64,000 nt of DNA from Stomoxys calcitrans (GCF_963082655.1 NC_081552.1:8028448-8092447), one strand, 5' to 3'. Shown: positions 12,225 to 25,695, counted from the first letter of the stretch. Notes: a model not told the origin generated them from the letters alone. Made by a program: numbers and translations.

Positions 12225-14205
12225 TCTTATATATAAAAATCAATTTGTGTTTGTTTGTATGTTTGTGTGTTCCTTATAGACTCAGAAACAGCTGAACCGA
12301 TTTTCTTGAAATTTTCACAGATGGTGCATAATGACCCCGTGGTGAAAATAGGGTACTACATTTTTTGATATCTGAAAGGGGGGGCGGACCCTCCCCCTTA
12401 CCCTAATTTTAAGAAACGCCAGATCTCGGAGATGGTTGGTGCGATTTAAGCGAAATTTTGTGTGCTTTCATATAGTACCCTAAAAACAAAAATTTGGTAT
12501 CCAAATTTCGGATGGGGTACCTAGGGGGGCTGCCCCACCCTGAAACCTACCAAACATATATTTAAACCAATCATGACAATATGGGACTCAAATGAAAGGT
12601 ATTTAGGATAAGAAAACGTATCTGATATCCAATTGTCGGGCCAAGTGCTAGGGGGACCACCCCAAGCACCAAAACACCCCTAAATCGGACATATTTACCG
12701 ACCATGGTAATATGGGACTCACATGAAAGGTATTTGCGGGTAGAATACGAATCTGGTATCCACATGTGGGACCACGTTTCTGGGGTCCACCCCTTCCCCA
12801 AAACACCCTCCAAAGAGGACTTATTTACTGATCATGGGAATATGGGGTTTAAATAAAAGGTATTTAAATGTAGAATACGAATCTGATATCCAAATATGGG
12901 ATAGAGTTTTTGGGGGGCAGCCTCTCACCAAGAACATTCCCCAAAGGGGACAAATTTACAACCACAGGAATATGGGGCTCAAATGAAAGGTCTTTGGGAG
13001 AAAGGGGAAAGTAAAGGACGTATTTTCTGACTATTGGAATATGACGCTCAAACAAGAGCGTTTTTAAATTAGAACACGAATCGGATATATATTTTCAAGG
13101 CCAACTCACTAAGTGGCCGCCCATCCCCCAAAACACTCCCCTCTACGAAAATATGGGGCTCAAATAAAAGGTATTTGCGAGTAGACGACGTATCTGACAT
13201 CAACATTAGGGACCAACTGTCTAGGGGACGTCCCACCACCATAACAACCCCCAAATAAGACGTATTTGCTCACCAAGATAATTTGGGTCTTAAAGAGAGT
13301 GGAACTAAATATTCATAGTTTTTAGGACCAATACCCCAAACCGGACATATTTCCTGCCTTTGGAATAAGAAGTTTAAATGAGATTAGAAAACGAATTTTA
13401 TATCCAATTTTGAGGACAATGGCAATATGGGGTTTAAATAAATAATATATAGATTTATGAGAATAGAGCACGTTGCTGATATATTTTCAGGGCTTACAAT
13501 TTGGGGGACCACCCCACTCTCCAAAACACCCCTTATCGGCCATATTTACCGACCATGAAAATGTGGGGCTTAAATGAAAGGTATTGGGGGGTAGAGCAAG
13601 AATTGATACAGATTTTCGGGACCAATTTTCTGGGGGTCTACCCCTTTCCCAAAATACCCCACAAACAGTAATTTTTTAGTGACCATCGCAATATGGGGCT
13701 CAAATAAAGCTATTTGGGAGTAAAATACGAATTTGATATCCAAATTAAGGACCATGTATTTAGAGCATCACCCCTTTCCCAAAACCCCCAAAGGGTAAAA
13801 AATTTTCAACCATGCCAATATGTGGCTTAAATGAAAGGTATTTGAGATTTGAAAACGAATTTGATAACCTATTTTAGGGTCATGTGTTTGGGGGACGCCT
13901 CATCCTGTAAACTGCTCTTAAGCCAATGGCAATATGGGGATTAAATAAATGGTATTTGAGAGAAGAGCACGATCCTGATATTTTTTCAGGGCCAAGTATC
14001 TGGGGGACCACCTCTCCCCCGAAAACACCACTAAATCAGACATCATGAGCATATCGGGCTGAAATAAAGTATTTCAAGAATGGAGTACACCAATAGCCCA
14101 ATATGGGATCATATGGGATTAAGATAAAGGCACTTATATTGTTAAACTATTAGACAAGTTAGCATTGTATTTCACTAAAAGATCTTTAATTTATCAAACG
14201 TTTTT
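12225..14205 (+). mobile_element. non-autonomous Helitron, 3' truncated
   Basis: The 5' end A|TCTTATATATAAAAATCAA followed by a GTTTGTTTGT tract matches other Helitron 5' ends at 32,411. The interior is a degenerate tandem array with a period of about 130 bp: AATATGGG(G/A)CTCAAATGAA, GTATTT, GATATCCAA and a GGGG(G/A)CC block repeat; the successive units at 12,581, 12,712, 12,842 and 12,972 are 130-131 bp apart. It decays at TTTCACTAAAAGATCTTTAA near 14,200 without the CTAG terminus seen in its relatives. No Rep/helicase coding. Confidence 0.75.
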
Positions 14206-15021
14206 CGACAAGAAGTTGTCATCTGTTTTGCCACCATTTATGAAAAATATTAATTTAAACAAAAACAATTGACTACCGCACAACTGAATGTGTTTTTTTC
14301 TAGTTCACTAGTTTCGTTAATGAAAATTTATGAAAAAATTTTTCTAAATGAGTATATCTATAACGAGTTTTATTGATAATGTCTTATACTTTCGTTTGTT
14401 TAATCTTTTATGAGCATAAAAGAGTGTAACAATTATAATAGTTTACACTCTTTTGTGGCTTACTGTACATCAACATATGTCATGTAATCCAGCTATTAAA
14501 TGTCAATCATATTGATGGCAACTCTGTAATTACAAGTCCCTCAATACCAAGTCGAAATAAAAGAAAAAGTTCTTCATTTTTTTATTCCCTCCGTAGAAGT
14601 TAAAGCAAAAGCATGCATTTTTTCCAATAACTAAAATAATAAACAAAAAGTGTTGCATGTTCGAAAAGAGTTTAGTATTATTTATTAAAATAGGTGCATA
14701 TATACACTGAAGGTAAGTCAGAAAATTCAATTGATATAACCAATGATTACATATTGGTTGGCTTTTATTATCACCATGCTAATGTTCTTGTTTACAACAA
14801 CAGTTGACATTTTTATATAGATGAAGTATTCACACTTTGTGTTGTTGCCTTTTAGTGATCAGCTGCGTCAACAGGCCAAAATATACATAAAAGACATAAT
14901 TAACATTTGCCAATGCTTTACGAAAAGTTGGGACATTTTGAAAAAAGCTTTTTGTCACTTGCACTGTTAACAGTGTTTTTGAAGTTTTAATGAAGCAGCT
15001 TATTGCGGAGACACAAACCAA
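14206..15021. other. upstream region of GGCT-1, no element recognised
   Basis: AT-rich. A perfect 12-bp hairpin (AAAAGAGTGTAA with its complement) lies at about 14,418-14,455. No clear TATA box or initiator could be assigned, but the promoter and 5' UTR of GGCT-1 should lie in the right-hand part. Confidence 0.4.
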
Positions 15022-16734
<1,713 letters not shown>

Positions 16735-16916
16735 ATGTATAAGCATTAATGGTCCATATGAAACAAAATGTACAAAAATGTAATGTAATTTTTAGAAAAA
16801 AAAAATTGGTTAAAACGAAATTTTTATGGTTAAGTTATTCTACTGGGTGTCCTGTCTTTTATTGTCTTTTATTTTAGTACTTTATACTGCAGGGTAATGA
16901 TATTTGTATAAAAATG

Positions 16917-17149
16917 ATATCTATCCAGGACAACGAAGTTGTGGATAAATTACCAGTGCAGATTTTGTTGAACATCTGTCGTCAGGAATGCCATGATATG
17001 GTTTTCGCAAATAGTGCTTTAATTCATTGAATTCCAAGAACTGTTGCTTAAGTGTTATTTTACTTTCCTCGGCAAATGGAAGCATTTCCCTAAGATTCCC
17101 CAAGATATCGTCGTAATACACAACACATATTTTGTCACTAATCCAGAAA
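16917..17149 (-). pseudogene. coding-like fragment of unknown function, cut by a Helitron
   Basis: Reading leftwards from 17,149 the frame is open for about 75 codons (TIFWISDKICVVYYDDILGN and onward) to a TAG at about 16,917. Its upstream edge coincides with the start of Helitron sequence, as if an exon was truncated there. I do not recognise the family. A shorter plus-strand frame (MISIQDNEVVDKLPVQIL, about 38 codons) overlaps, so the coding strand is uncertain. No splice signals are convincing. Confidence 0.25.
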
Positions 17150-17277
17150 ATGGTCCGACAATTGGATATCAGATACGTTTTCTTATCCTAAATACCTTTC
17201 ATTTAAGTCCCACATTGTCATGATTGGTCTAAATATATTTTTGGTAGGTTGTTGTTGTTGTAGCAGTTTATTGTGTA

Positions 17278-18006
17278 CTATCTTTCGTCTGCTTGATTCT
17301 GTTGAGTGTCAAGACCCAGGAACTCCGCGACTAAGATGGGGTGCGTCCACAGGGATCTGGGTCTGGCCGGGCAGTTAAACAGGTGACGTGTATCGTGCGG
17401 TCCCTGGTTACAATCGGGACATACATCTTGCACGTCGGCATCAATCCTAGCTCTGTGGGAATTGTGGCGGCTGCATCTGCCGGAACGTAATTGAGCGAGA
17501 ACCACTCTGGCTTGCCGGGGGAGGTCGATTTCTTCGGGTGCAATGGGTGGCGGTCGTTCTCCAAGGACTACATTCACCCGGTAGCCAATTAACGCGTCTG
17601 CTACCGTGTCTGCATGAATGTTGCTCAGACCCGCTTGATATGCCGCTTGATCTAAAGGTTCTCTCTTGTAGCGCTGGACCTCATGCTCTAGATCGTGTAG
17701 ATCTACCTTAAGGCTTCTGGGCGGTGGGTATCTATCCACAAGATGATGATTTGGATGATTTCTGCGATAACAGCCCAAAAGGTATTGCTTAGACAGCATG
17801 TAGTTATGTCTTCTCACTGGTAGGATCTTTGTATCCTGATGGAGATGGTCCACATGAGAACTCAGGAGACAGCCCGTCGCAGTTCGGAGGGCGGCATTCT
17901 GACAGATCTGAATATTATTCCACTGCGTATCACAAAGTTGACGTGACCACACTGGCGCTGCATAACTTACCACAGACCGGCCAATTGCTTTGCACGTGGT
18001 CAACAA
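17278..18006 (-). pseudogene. retrotransposon C-terminal region with CCHC motif
   Basis: About 242 codons open. The start continues the RT thumb (SYAAPVWSRQL, RTATGCLLSSH). The end carries CPDCNQGPHDTRHLFNC (C-x2-C-x8-H-x3-C), the zinc-knuckle-like motif found after the RT in jockey-type elements, presumed to bind RNA. It is in a different frame from the upstream RT segment, so the element's protein is interrupted near 18,000. Confidence 0.75.
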
Positions 18007-19174
18007 GGTTTCTTTGTCTGCACCCCAAGTGCTGCCAGCAAGTGACTTTTGTTTCTACTTTTGACTTTATTGCAGATTGCTGTGGCATGTGGGGAGAAAG
18101 TGTAGGAGCTGTCAAATGTGACGCCAAGTATTTTGGGACACTTGATGGTCGGACTCAATTCTCCATCGACCATCACAGTCAGCTCAGTATTCACCTCACG
18201 CGTATTTGTAGTGAACAGTGTGGCTGAAGATTTGGTGGCGGATATCTTCAGATTTCTTGCAGCGAAATATGAGGCAAGCTCGTTGAGGTAGACGTTCAAC
18301 CTATCGCAGATGTCATCAATGGGTGGGGGGCCTGATGCCATGATCGTACAATCGTCCGCATATGATACGATCTCTATGCCGTCTGGAGGAGGTGGGATGG
18401 AGGATAGGTAGAGGTTAAACAGAGCCGGAGATATCACCCCACCTTGGGGAACTCCCTGTTTCACTCTACGGTGTTTTGACTTCTTATCCCTAAATTCCAC
18501 AAATGACTGGCGGCCACACAGATAATTCGCGACCCAACGTTTCAGGCCTGGCTGGAGGGACGTGTTGGCGATGTCCTCAAATAATTTGGCATGGCTGACC
18601 GTGTCGAATGCCTTCGACAGGTCCAGTGCCACGAGGACCGTCCTATCACATGGCCTGGGTTAATTGAAGCCACGGCAAATGTGTGTGTTGTTGTGCTGTG
18701 CAGTCTCCGAAATCCGTGCTGATGCTCGGCGAATGGAAATTCTCCTACGAGGCTCGGGAGGAGTAATGCCTCAAGCGTCTTAGCCACTGGTGCGAGAAGG
18801 GAGATCGGTCTGTACGACTCCCCCAAACTCGGGTCTTTACCAGGCTTCAGTAGCGGGATCACTCTGCCCATTTTCCAGACATCGGGAACTATAAGAGTGT
18901 TCAATGACAGGTTAAGGACAGTGGTAAGGTACTCAACTCCAGGTAAATCCAGATTCTTCAGTATCAATGTAGAGATTCCGTCGGGGCCCAACGCCTTGGA
19001 TGATTTGGCGCCACGGATGACATTCGTAACTTCGCCCACGGTAAATTGTGATGGCTGTTCATCGGCTCGGAGACCACGAATACGGCGAATGGCTCTCCTC
19101 CTTGCCCTGTCTCTCTCGGGATGCACAGTGAATTGACGGTTGAACAACCTGGCACATCTCTTCGGATCAGACAC
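18000..19174 (-). pseudogene. retrotransposon reverse transcriptase region, frameshifted
   Basis: Two overlapping frames. 19,174-18,542 has the fingers region (LKPGKDPSLGESYRPISLL). 18,632-18,000 has the palm: ALDLSKAFDTVSH, GVPQGGVISPALFNLYLS and the catalytic YADD near 18,355. The catalytic aspartates are present, but the frame changes between fingers and palm near 18,640. In an intact element this enzyme would prime reverse transcription at the nicked target. Confidence 0.8.
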
Positions 19175-19346
19175 GGTTATCTCGCCAAAACTGTGACTGA
19201 GGTCCTGTCGTCCCGTGTACCGGGTTTCGAGAGTGACTTAACAGTGGCCCACAGTTTGCCTGCACCGGTGCCTAAGTTACATTGCTCCAAGTGTTCCAGC
19301 CACAAATTCCGCTTATGTTCGTTGACTACCCTGTTTATTTCCAGAT

Positions 19347-20546
19347 TCAGCTCGCTGATTCTGGGGTTAGCGGGGTCCATAGCACGAATCCCATCACGCT
19401 CGTCTGCGAGTTCCACTGCTTGCGCCGAGAAATTGGGTCGCACTTGCGGTATTCGACCGGCTGGTATAAGGCGAGCGGCTGCTGCATTGATGATGTCTCG
19501 GAATTTCCTCTCGGCCACAAGCACATCAGAGGGGGGTGGCAGTTCATTGAAACGGCGATTGGTATACTCTCTGAAGCCAGTCCAATTGGCCTTTTTGTAA
19601 TTGATGAGAGGTTATGAAGTCGGGTGGTCGGTCGATGGTGAGGATTATGGGGAGGTGGTCTGACCCCAAAGGCTTGCCAGGATACGTCACTCAGGAGATC
19701 AAGGGATGCAATTGAGATGTCTGGCGAGCTGCTGCACCTCCTCGTAATCCTAGTGGGGGCAACCTCATTCACCGTGCAAAACGTGGAGCTATCTATCTGC
19801 TCTGCCAAAGCTATGCCACGCTGGTCGTTACCTAGGGGACAATGCCATGACGAGTGATGTGCATTAAAATCCCCCAGAATCAGACGACTATGGCCAGATA
19901 GCAACCCACTTATGTCAGGGTTGTAGGCCTGGCCATTAATCGGGACACAGCTACCAACCGGCGGTATATACACGTTGTATATCTCTATCCTGGCAGTACC
20001 AGACCTGACTGCTACCCCCATACATTCCAAGTATGGGTCACTAGCGTCAAGCGCAGGCGAGATAGGTCTATACTGCACGGAATGGTGTATAACGAAGGCC
20101 AATCCCCCACCTCCATTCCTTGAGCGATCCTTACGTAGCACATTGTAGCCGTGACAACTGTGCAAGCTGCAGGTGTTAGTCAGCTTTGTCTCCTGGATCG
20201 CTGCGACCGATATGCTCTTCCGACTCATAAAATCTACAATCTCATCAATCTTGCCACGCAGTCCGTTGCAGTTTAACTGCAAGAACGATACACTCCCCGG
20301 CACTGGCCTGGCAATAGTAGGGCTAGGGTGCTGTCGTTGCATAAATTGCCGTACGGAAGAGGTCGGGGGGGTCACATAGTCCGACGACGAGGACGCCGAA
20401 GGCGAAGGCGCTTGTGACCCACTACTGGCTATGTTCGCACAGAACCTAGCGACATAGCCAGTATGACTATACTCCCGTAGCGAACTTAGGCCAGAGCAAG
20501 AACGGAAATGTACCCACTCCAAGCAACGGTTACACCTCACCGACAC
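19347..20546 (-). pseudogene. retrotransposon PHD finger and APE-type endonuclease, frameshifted
   Basis: About 399 codons open. A Cys/His finger (CNRCLEWVHFRSC, then GYVARFC) is followed by a serine-rich linker and an endonuclease with QLNCNGLRGK, the metal-binding IQETKL and GDFNAHHSSW. The SDH motif needed near the end falls out of frame: relative to the palindrome copies, 8 bp are missing after GACCCCAAA near 19,670. In-frame sequence just upstream (20,617-20,587) encodes the 2A-like AGIEKNPGPW. Confidence 0.85.
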
Positions 20547-20832
20547 TGACCGATGATGAAGGCGGTTCTGGCAAACCGAACAGAACCAGGGCCCGGGGTT
20601 CTTTTCAATCCCGGCACGGACCAGAAGCGTACGGAGAAGGCACTCCGGGATGTGCCTCTCCCATGGCGAAAAAAGACGAACACGTTCACTGAGGCGGCAG
20701 CCCTTGCCGATGAAGATTCCATCGGGTCAATCCTGTGCGTACAACCGGCTGCCATGGGATTGCATGGATTTTTGGTAGGTTTCAGGGTGAGGCAGCCCCC
20801 CTAGGTACCCCACCCGAAATTTGGATACGAAA

Positions 20833-21639
20833 TTTTTATACCCTCCACCATAAGATGGGGGGTATACTAATTTCGTCATTCTGATTGTAACTACTCGAAA
20901 TATTCGTCTGAGACCCCTTAAAGTATATATATTCTTGATCGTCGTGAAATTATATGTCGATCTAGCCATGACCGTTCGTCTGTCCGTCCGTCTGTCTGTC
21001 GTAAGCACGCTAACTTCCGAAGGAGTAAAGCTAGGAAATTTGGCACAAATATTTCTTATTAGTGTAGATCGGTTGGTATTGTAAATGGGCTATATCGGTC
21101 CATGTTTTGATATAGCTGCCATATAAACCGATCTTGGGTCTTGACTTCTTGAGCCTCTAGAGTGCCCAATTCTTATCCGATTGGGATGAAATTTTGCACG
21201 ACGTGTTTTGTTACGATATCCAACAACTGTGCCAAGTATGGTTCAAATCGGTCCATAACCTGATATAGCTGCCATATAAACCGATCTGGGATCTTGGATA
21301 TAACTGCCATGTAGACCGATATCTCGATTTAAAGTTTTGCTCCATAAAAGGCTCATTTATAATCCGATTTCACTGAAATTTGACACAGTGACTTATGTTA
21401 GGCTTTTCGAAATCCGTGTCGTATGTAGCTCAAAAGACCAATATTTTGTTATATACAATTGAACAATGACTTGTACTTATAAGTATTTGGTCCAATCGGA
21501 ACATATTTTAATATAACGGCTATGGGACAAAAGGTATGCAATTTTCACCGGATTTTGATGAAAGGTGGTTTACGTATATTCCCGAGGTGGTGGGTATCCA
21601 AAGTTCGGCCCGGCCGAACTTAACGCCTTTTTACTTGTT
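20833..21639 (+). mobile_element. HINE element with A-type 5' end and B-type 3' end
   Basis: Starts TTTTATACCCTCCACCAT, with the core ATTCTTGATCGTCGTGAAAT and a GTCC/GTCT tract. It ends GAACTTAACGCCTTTTTACTTGTT after the hairpin TTCGGCCCGGCCGAA. Combining an A head with a B tail makes it a recombinant of the two subfamilies. It inserted in the Helitron fragment. Confidence 0.88.
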
Positions 21640-21827
21640 ATATATAAGAAGAAGATGTTTAGAAGTTTAAACATTTTGTATGGGTTCAATCGAAACTAAA
21701 AATAATTTAATTTAACGTTATAAGTGTTTGCTAATATCTCTGGGTGTGGTTTTGTTTTGCTTATAAATAATATTGTTCTTGTTATATGTTGATTTCCAAA
21801 GGGTCAACTTAGGGTTCACTGAATTAA

Positions 21828-22450
21828 ATTTGTTATTCAAAACAGCAAAAATGTTTGCTAAAACAGCAGTTTTTGTCTGCTGATTCTGGGAAAGCAGACA
21901 TTACTGCTGTTTCAGCAAACATAGGGCTGCTGTATTAGAAAGCATTTCATACTGCTATTTCAACTAACAAAAAGTTCTTGATTGAGATATTGACCAGTAG
22001 GTAAATGGAGATGTGTGTTGTGTTCTATTATGACTTCCAGCAACTGTGATAAGTGCGGTCCAAATCGGTCTATAACCTGATATATCTTCCATATAAACCG
22101 ACTTGACTTCTTGAGCCCTTACAAGCCATAATTTTTGTCCGATTTGGTTGAAATTTTGCACATAGTGTTCTGTTATGACTTCCAACAACTGAGCTTAAGC
22201 CTTTACAACCGCAGTTTCTGTTCAATTTGGCATACGGTGTTCTGTTACGACTTCCAACAATTGTGCGAATTACGGTCCAAATCAGTCTATAACCTGATAA
22301 GTCTCCCCCATAATCCAGTCTCTCGATTATCCTTGTTCAGCAGCACTATGTTTGCTGAAATAGCTGTAATGTCTGCTTTCCCTTTTTCAGCAAATAAAGA
22401 CTGTTGTTTTAGCAAACATTGTTGCTGTTTTGAATAACAGATTTCGTTGA
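21828..22450. mobile_element. putative TIR element with CTGCTG-rich ends around HINE sequence
   Basis: The left end (about 21,828-21,960: TTATTCAAAACAGCAAAAAT, then AGCAGACATTACTGCTG) is repeated inverted at about 22,340-22,450 (GCTGAAATAGCTGTAATGTC, then GCTGTTTTGAATAACA). Between them lie about 370 bp of HINE internal units. Single ends of the same family occur at 36,175-36,330 and 40,860-40,985. The class is unknown and no target duplication is evident. Confidence 0.55.
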
Positions 22451-22489
22451 GTGTTTCTCTATCTGTGTATCAAGTTTTATAATTCAGAT

Positions 22490-22835
22490 AATATATTCTC
22501 CTTGGAGTTTGGTATAATATTCCTTTTAACCACTCTAACCAGATTACTGTTTGGTAGACTCCACAATTTGACCCAACCCACAGAAATTGTAATCTGAGAC
22601 CCATCAAAGCGTATATGTACATTCTTGATCGTCTTGACATTCTAAATAGATTTAGCCTTGTCCGTGCGTCCATCTGTCAAAAAAACGCATATATTCAAAG
22701 CAGTAAAGCCGGGCGCTTGCAATTTTGTAGAAATGTTTCTGAATTTGTATACGTGTTATTTTTATGTCCCATGTGATCTGGGACGAACCTTATGCACCAT
22801 CCCCAAGTACATAAGATTCCGGCCGAAATTGAAAA
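22490..22835 (+). mobile_element. degenerate HINE fragment
   Basis: The core ATTCTTGATCGTCTTGACAT, with the preceding GAGACCCATCAAAGCGTATA and a short GTCC tract, is recognisable. Ends are eroded, with a deleted interior and a trace of the 3' region (AAGATTCCGGCCGAAATTG). Confidence 0.6.
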
Positions 22836-23259
22836 ACATTTTGTAATTGCGAAAATTCTTGAAGTGCAAAGCGTAACAAAAAGATTATAAAAGCGGTGCC
22901 ATCAATTCTTCCTAGTCTCTTTTATGTGGTATTCTTTAATTCCAAATAGTGTTATAAATGTTTGCCACTTATGTGAAAAAAATAATACCAGCAGGTATTG
23001 GCGAAGTATCGTATTTTTTCTAACAGTACAGATGTTCGTTCAAGGAACAAAATTAGTCCTAGCTTAAAAGATTTTAAGAACCATGGTGAATGAGTTTTTA
23101 GCTTTAAACAGGGCATTGTGTTCATAATTATACATTTTAAAAGAATTTTAGAATTTGTATTTTCATAGACTGAAATAAATAAATATATTTACTTAAAAAT
23201 ATTTGCGTGAATTTTTTTGTACACAGAAAAAAATAAAAACTGTTTCAATCAATCGATAC
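22836..23259. other. AT-rich DNA, nothing recognised
   Basis: No frame, repeat or structured element that I can support. Confidence 0.4.
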
Positions 23260-24473
23260 TGATAGTATCATCACATCATTTTTGAACCCATAGCAGCCAT
23301 ATCTAAATATAGTCTGATCTCCACCATATTCAAGAAGCCTATTTAAGGGTATATGGGGCACGTATGTCGAAGACTTAATAGGGCTCACTGTGCCAAACAT
23401 CAGCGAAATCGAGTAATAAACCTGCTTTTACTCGAATTGTCCATTTAATCGGGAGATTGGAATATGGCAGCTTTATCCAAATATAGCCCGATTATGACCA
23501 TACTCGGTACGAATGGCAAAGGGCTCATTGAGCTAAATTTCAGCGAAATCGGTTTATAAATTCAACTTATATGGGCGTTAAACCTTAAATCGGGAGTTTG
23601 GCATATTGCAGCTGCATCCAAATCTGAACCGATCTGGGCCGCATTGAACAGGGATGTCGAGGAGCCTACCACAACTCGCCTTACCAAATTTATTCAAAAT
23701 CGGGCTACATATGCGTCTTATATGGGCCCAAGACCTTTAATCGAGAGATCGATTAAAGGTCTTGACCGATTTTAGCCAAATTAAACATGGATGTCGTGAG
23801 ACCTAACATAACTTACTGTTCCAAATTTCAGTGAGATCGGACAATTAATAGGCTTTTTATGGGACCAAGATCCTAAATCCTCTATATGGCAGTTTTATCT
23901 AAATGTGTACTTATCTGGGCCGTATTTATCAAGGATATGTAGAGGTCTAACACAACTCGCTGTCCCAAATTTCAGCCAAATCGGATAAGAAATGCGCCCT
24001 CTAGAGTCTTAAGAAGTATAATAGAGAGATCGGTTTATATGGGAGCTATATCAAGTTGTGAACCGATTTAGTCCATGCTTGGCCCAGTTGTTGGAAACCA
24101 TAACAAAACACCTCATACAAAATTTCAGCCAAAACAGGTAATAATATTTGCGCCCTCTAGAGGCTCAAGAAGTCAAGATCCAAGATTGTTTTATATGGCT
24201 GATATATACAAATATGGACCGATATGACCCATTTACAATCCCAACTGACCTACACTAAAAGGAAGTATTTGTGCAAAATTTCAAGTGCCTAATTTTGTAC
24301 TTGCGAAAGTTAGCGTGCTTTCGAAAGCCGGACGGACATGGATAAATCGACTTGCAAGGTCAAGACGATCAAGAATATATCCACTTTGATGGGTTTCAGA
24401 TCATATTTCGACGTGTTGCAAACGGAATGACGAAATTCGTATACCCCCATCCCATGGTGGAAGGTATAAAAAA
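23260..24473 (-). mobile_element. HINE element, lacking its 3' terminus
   Basis: Reverse-orientation internal units of the B kind (CTCACTGTGCCAAACAT, CCCAAATTTCAG) pass into A-kind units, then the core with GATCAAGAATATATCCACTT, and end at CCATGGTGGAAGGTATAAAAA. The hairpin and terminal tail expected near 23,260 are missing. Confidence 0.75.
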
Positions 24474-25695
24474 GAAGAATAAAACACCAATACTTAGTTA
24501 AAGAAACGACATAGCCTTAGTTTGAAAATACCATAATTACGCAATTGGGAAACATTTATAATTGGCATTCGAAATTCGACATGAAATGTTATTTCCGTTT
24601 AACATAGCGAGTTTTTTTAAGTTTGGCTTCCTTGGCTTAAAATCGTTACCAAAAATAGATCATGGCTAATTTTTTAGAATATAAAACAACTTATTTCTGT
24701 CATGGACTTTTTAATGCACCTCTCTGTTATATGGACCACAGTAATCACCTTATGTATTATATAACCCAAAGAAATTCGATTTTTCTCTTATCAGCTTAAC
24801 AAAGAAAAAAACTGACAGTGACATTTATTCCGCTTCCGCATTCACTTGTTTTTAAAATGCCGTCACCCAGTAATACACATAATTAACACAAAAGGAAGTA
24901 AAATTCCGAAAAAATATATCAAGAGAAAATTCTTAGTATTTTGTAGAAATGAATAAAGGACAAAAGATATGCATATATACCGATATGACGATGATTTGTT
25001 TTTAATTCTACTCATTCATAAAGTTTTAATTTTTTAAAAGCGAATATGCCATGTCGCCTTATGTGAATACCCTCAATGAATGAGAGAATGGTGACTTGAC
25101 TTTAAAAACATTTGCCGGCAAAACACCCGCACAGAGTTCAGTTGCTTATAGAAGTTTAAGGTGTTCGTTTGCTGCAAGGCTGCTCAAGTACTACAAGAAA
25201 TATTGCGTGACATTGGCAACACTGTTTATAAAAGATTCGTCATTGATATTAATTGACTGTAATTCAAATGTAGCAGAAAGACTAATTGGAGACCAAAAAA
25301 CTATACAAAATCTTTAGAATTACAAAATTATCAAGGTGTGCAATAACAATTCCAAGTACATTTGTTGTTATTTTTGGGAATTCATCTAAGTTTGAATATT
25401 TTCAGCCGTTTTGTTTCTTGGTTTGCCAGAAATATTCTTCTTACCACAAAAAACAGAAAGTGTTTATAGCATGTTTTTGTTTGTTTTTTCTTTTTGCTGA
25501 TAAAAATAATAAATTTGTTTGCCTTAGTAATCAGCTGCCTATAGTAAACACATACAAACATAAACATCTGTTTTATTATAGGGAGGGAAGCTTTTATTCG
25601 AAAGCTTTCTCTTAATCAAATCGAAGTAAATTTTTCTGTGTGCTTTTTCTTTAATATTGAGCTTTTTATTTTAGAGTATATTAGGCATAAACCCA
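24474..25695. other. upstream region of GGCT-2, no element recognised
   Basis: AT-rich and apparently single-copy within the window. It should contain the promoter and 5' UTR of GGCT-2; I cannot assign a core promoter. Frames up to 109 codons here are lysine- and phenylalanine-rich chance frames. Confidence 0.4.

Larger units (their letters stand above)
17251..20767 (-). mobile_element. non-LTR retrotransposon (APE endonuclease class), nearly full length, defective
   Basis: Bounded by the 14-bp target duplication ATTTTTGGTAGGTT (17,237-17,250 and 20,768-20,781). The 3' end, at the left, finishes in a short CAA-repeat tail (GCTACAACAACAAC). In order it encodes a 2A-like motif, a PHD-type finger, endonuclease, reverse transcriptase and a C-terminal CCHC region. 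There is no RNase H-like stretch that I can see. It is broken by several shifts, including an 8-bp loss in the endonuclease. The layout fits the large jockey/R1/LOA group of insect elements; the clade cannot be settled by eye. Confidence 0.9.
17150..20832 (-). mobile_element. Helitron fragment interrupted by a non-LTR element
   Basis: 17,150-17,250 and 20,782-20,832 are, in reverse orientation, the continuous Helitron segment found at 12,490-12,640 (GGTTTCAGGGTG through CCCCACCCGAAATTTGG). Everything between is the inserted retrotransposon. The outer edge at 20,832 is cut by a HINE-B element. Confidence 0.8.

Noticed and set aside
12225..14205. Satellite DNA array
   Set aside because: The approximately 130-bp units occur only inside sequences with Helitron ends, so they belong to the element and are not an independent satellite here.
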